Source: Planctomycetota bacterium (GTDB taxonomy: Bacteria; Planctomycetota; PLA2; JAEUHO01). Taken from it: DNA of 7,234 bases. The notes under the pieces are model-generated. The model saw nothing but the letters and a program-made list of their open reading frames with translations. It was not told where the DNA came from and ran no database searches. The stretch covers positions 1-7,234 of the forward strand of contig JAPKHB010000199.1 in the NCBI GenBank assembly GCA_026647295.1, given 5' to 3'. Below, in pieces: positions 6,449 through 7,234 of the stretch; positions within the stretch are counted from its first letter, which is position 1, and each line of letters starts with the position of its first letter. A program made the position numbers and the translations under genes.

Positions 6449-7152
6449 CGGCGGCGCCGGCCCGATGCCCCGCCCTCCGTGGCCGCCTGGGCCTTGGTGG
6501 TCTGGCGGCCCTGCAAGAGCCCGTTCACGATCACGAAGGCCACGATCAGGCCGCCCAGGGTGAGCAGCCAGTAGCCCGGGGCGATCGTGGACAGCGGCAC
6601 GGTCAGGCTGTCGAGCATCCGCGCCTCGCGGCCCGGCTCGTCCAGCCAGGCCTTGGCCTTGTCCCAGGCCTCGCCCCCGATGCCGGAGGTGAAGCCGGCC
6701 ACCCCCACCCACAGCGCGAGCAGGCTGTTGAGCAGGTAGGGCCAGACCTTCATCTGGCCGTGGAAGATGTTGAAGAAGGCGGTCCAGAACCCGTAGATCG
6801 CCAGGCCGAAGATGAGGCTCCCGCGGATCGTGTCGAGCCCGTTGATGTAGGTGCTCGGGTCGCCGGGCTCGCCCACCGGCGCGCGCGCCCAGGCCGCCAG
6901 CGCCCCGGCGAAGAAGAGGCAGTTGGCGAAGAGGAACGCGAACAGCTGCTTGGAGGTGCCGTGCATGTAGGCCTGGCGGGCGAGCCGCTCCAGGCGCGCC
7001 TCGGCGAGCAGGCCCTCGGCGTCGATGCCCTCGTCCTCGTCCGGCCCGTGGTCGGGGTCGTGGGCGTGGTCGTGGGCGTGCCCGACGCCCTCCGCGTCCA
7101 CGTCCGCGGCGTCGTCGTCATGGCCGGCCTCGGCCTTGGGGTCCATGTCCAT
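6445..7152 (-). CDS. Four-helix membrane protein with acidic His-rich N-terminus, function unknown
   Basis: I do not recognise a family for this 235-residue protein. Residues 1-51 are strongly acidic and contain a histidine cluster (GHAHDHAHDPDHG, 24-36) like the metal-binding stretches seen in some zinc and nickel transporters or chaperones. Four hydrophobic segments follow at about 70-89, 111-130, 138-156 and 190-213. A polar, Trp-containing segment (about 159-186) lies between the third and fourth. The C-terminus ends in four arginines, suggesting a cytoplasmic tail; with four helices both ends would be inside. ATG 7152 is chosen because AGGGAGGA (7167-7160) sits seven bases upstream; ATG 7146 is less well spaced. 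Its TGA overlaps the prmC start, so the two are probably co-transcribed. A metal-related role is only suggested by the histidines; the transmembrane part shows no transporter motif I can name. Confidence 0.8.
   Translation of the reverse strand: MDMDPKAEAGHDDDAADVDAEGVGHAHDHAHDPDHGPDEDEGIDAEGLLAEARLERLARQAYMHGTSKQLFAFLFANCLFFAGALAAWARAPVGEPGDPSTYINGLDTIRGSLIFGLAIYGFWTAFFNIFHGQMKVWPYLLNSLLALWVGVAGFTSGIGGEAWDKAKAWLDEPGREARMLDSLTVPLSTIAPGYWLLTLGGLIVAFVIVNGLLQGRQTTKAQAATEGGASGRRRR
6464..6478 (-). promoter_or_regulatory. Strong Shine-Dalgarno with in-frame ATC ahead of prmC
   Basis: On the minus strand GGAGGG (6478-6473) is followed by a six-base spacer and an ATC codon (6466-6464) in frame with prmC. 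Spacing is ideal, but ATC is a very rare initiator. Starting here would add six residues (M-G-P-A-P-P) to the family-typical N-terminus. The CTG at 6448 has no good ribosome site and would rely on termination-reinitiation from the overlapping gene. The GGAGGG also lies in codons of that upstream gene, so it may be incidental. Confidence 0.4.
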
Positions 7153-7159
7153 CGGCTCG

Positions 7160-7167
7160 TCCTCCCT
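7160..7167 (-). promoter_or_regulatory. Shine-Dalgarno of the four-helix membrane protein gene
   Basis: AGGGAGGA reads on the minus strand seven bases before ATG 7152. It is the clearest ribosome binding site in the window and fixes that start. It overlaps a TAG (7168-7166) that could end an upstream gene. Confidence 0.75.
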
Positions 7168-7234
7168 AGGCGTCTGCGGGCGGCGGCGTCGGGCCGCCGG
7201 GCCCTCCCGGCCCGCCCCGGCGCCTCGCGCAGGC
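7166..7234 (-). CDS. Possible C-terminal end of an upstream minus-strand gene (partial)
   Basis: One minus-strand frame entering from the right edge is open for 22 codons and ends in TAG at 7168-7166, right at the ribosome site of the next gene. The residues are basic, then Gly/Pro-rich (GGPGGPGGPTPPPADA), like a disordered protein tail. Stop-to-ribosome-site contact is common in operons, but 22 codons in such GC-rich DNA prove little, and another frame is also open here. No product can be named. Confidence 0.25.
   Translation of the reverse strand, partial: ACARRRGGPGGPGGPTPPPADA

Noticed and set aside
3749..6574. 941-residue plus-strand open frame spanning the VIT gene and prmC
   Set aside because: Arg/Ala/Gly-rich composition without domains, and it crosses the ends of two well-supported genes on opposite strands.
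6449..6712. Upstream 88-codon extension of prmC from ATG 6712
   Set aside because: The extension is out-of-frame shadow sequence within the membrane protein gene, Arg/Gly-rich and without similarity to PrmC, whose normal N-terminus begins at the CTG.

Overview
This is a chromosomal stretch from a bacterium with extremely high G+C content. Nearly every third codon position is G or C, and start and stop codons overlap tightly. The gene content (a PurS-PurL fusion, a long PurQ, a secreted VIT-domain protein, PrmC) and the composition would fit a GC-rich member of Planctomycetota or Myxococcota. That placement is inference only; the window holds no rRNA or other decisive marker.

Left part (about 1-3742, + strand): a two-gene purine block. 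The first gene encodes the FGAM synthase large subunit with a PurS domain fused in front of PurL. Ahead of PurS, in the same open frame, lies a segment that looks like the C-terminal tail of cysteinyl-tRNA synthetase. The second gene, purQ, overlaps the first by an ATGA and supplies the glutaminase. Its product carries a Lys/Arg/Ala/Pro repeat tail at the N-terminus. Together the two make the complete PurS/PurL/PurQ machinery for step four of de novo purine synthesis.

Middle part (3743-5582, + strand): a 180-odd base intergenic spacer with a strong GC hairpin and a G8 run. It is followed by a gene for an exported protein with a short collagen-like Gly-X-Y tract, a Pro/Thr linker and a VIT-like domain, but no recognisable vWA (MIDAS) domain.

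Right part (5579-7234, - strand): a tightly coupled pair. The upstream gene encodes a four-helix membrane protein of unknown function with an acidic, His-rich cytosolic-type N-terminus. Its TGA stop overlaps the start of prmC, the release-factor glutamine methyltransferase. prmC has no ATG, GTG or TTG near its conserved N-terminus, so a CTG (or an SD-preceded ATC) start must be used. prmC and the VIT gene converge, and their TAG stops share one CTAG palindrome. A few codons of a possible further - strand gene may end at 7166.

I see no mobile element, CRISPR array, tRNA or rRNA, and no clear evidence of a new multi-gene system. The points worth checking are the CysS-like/PurS/PurL fusion, the histone-like PurQ tail, the VIT protein without vWA, and the unusual prmC start.
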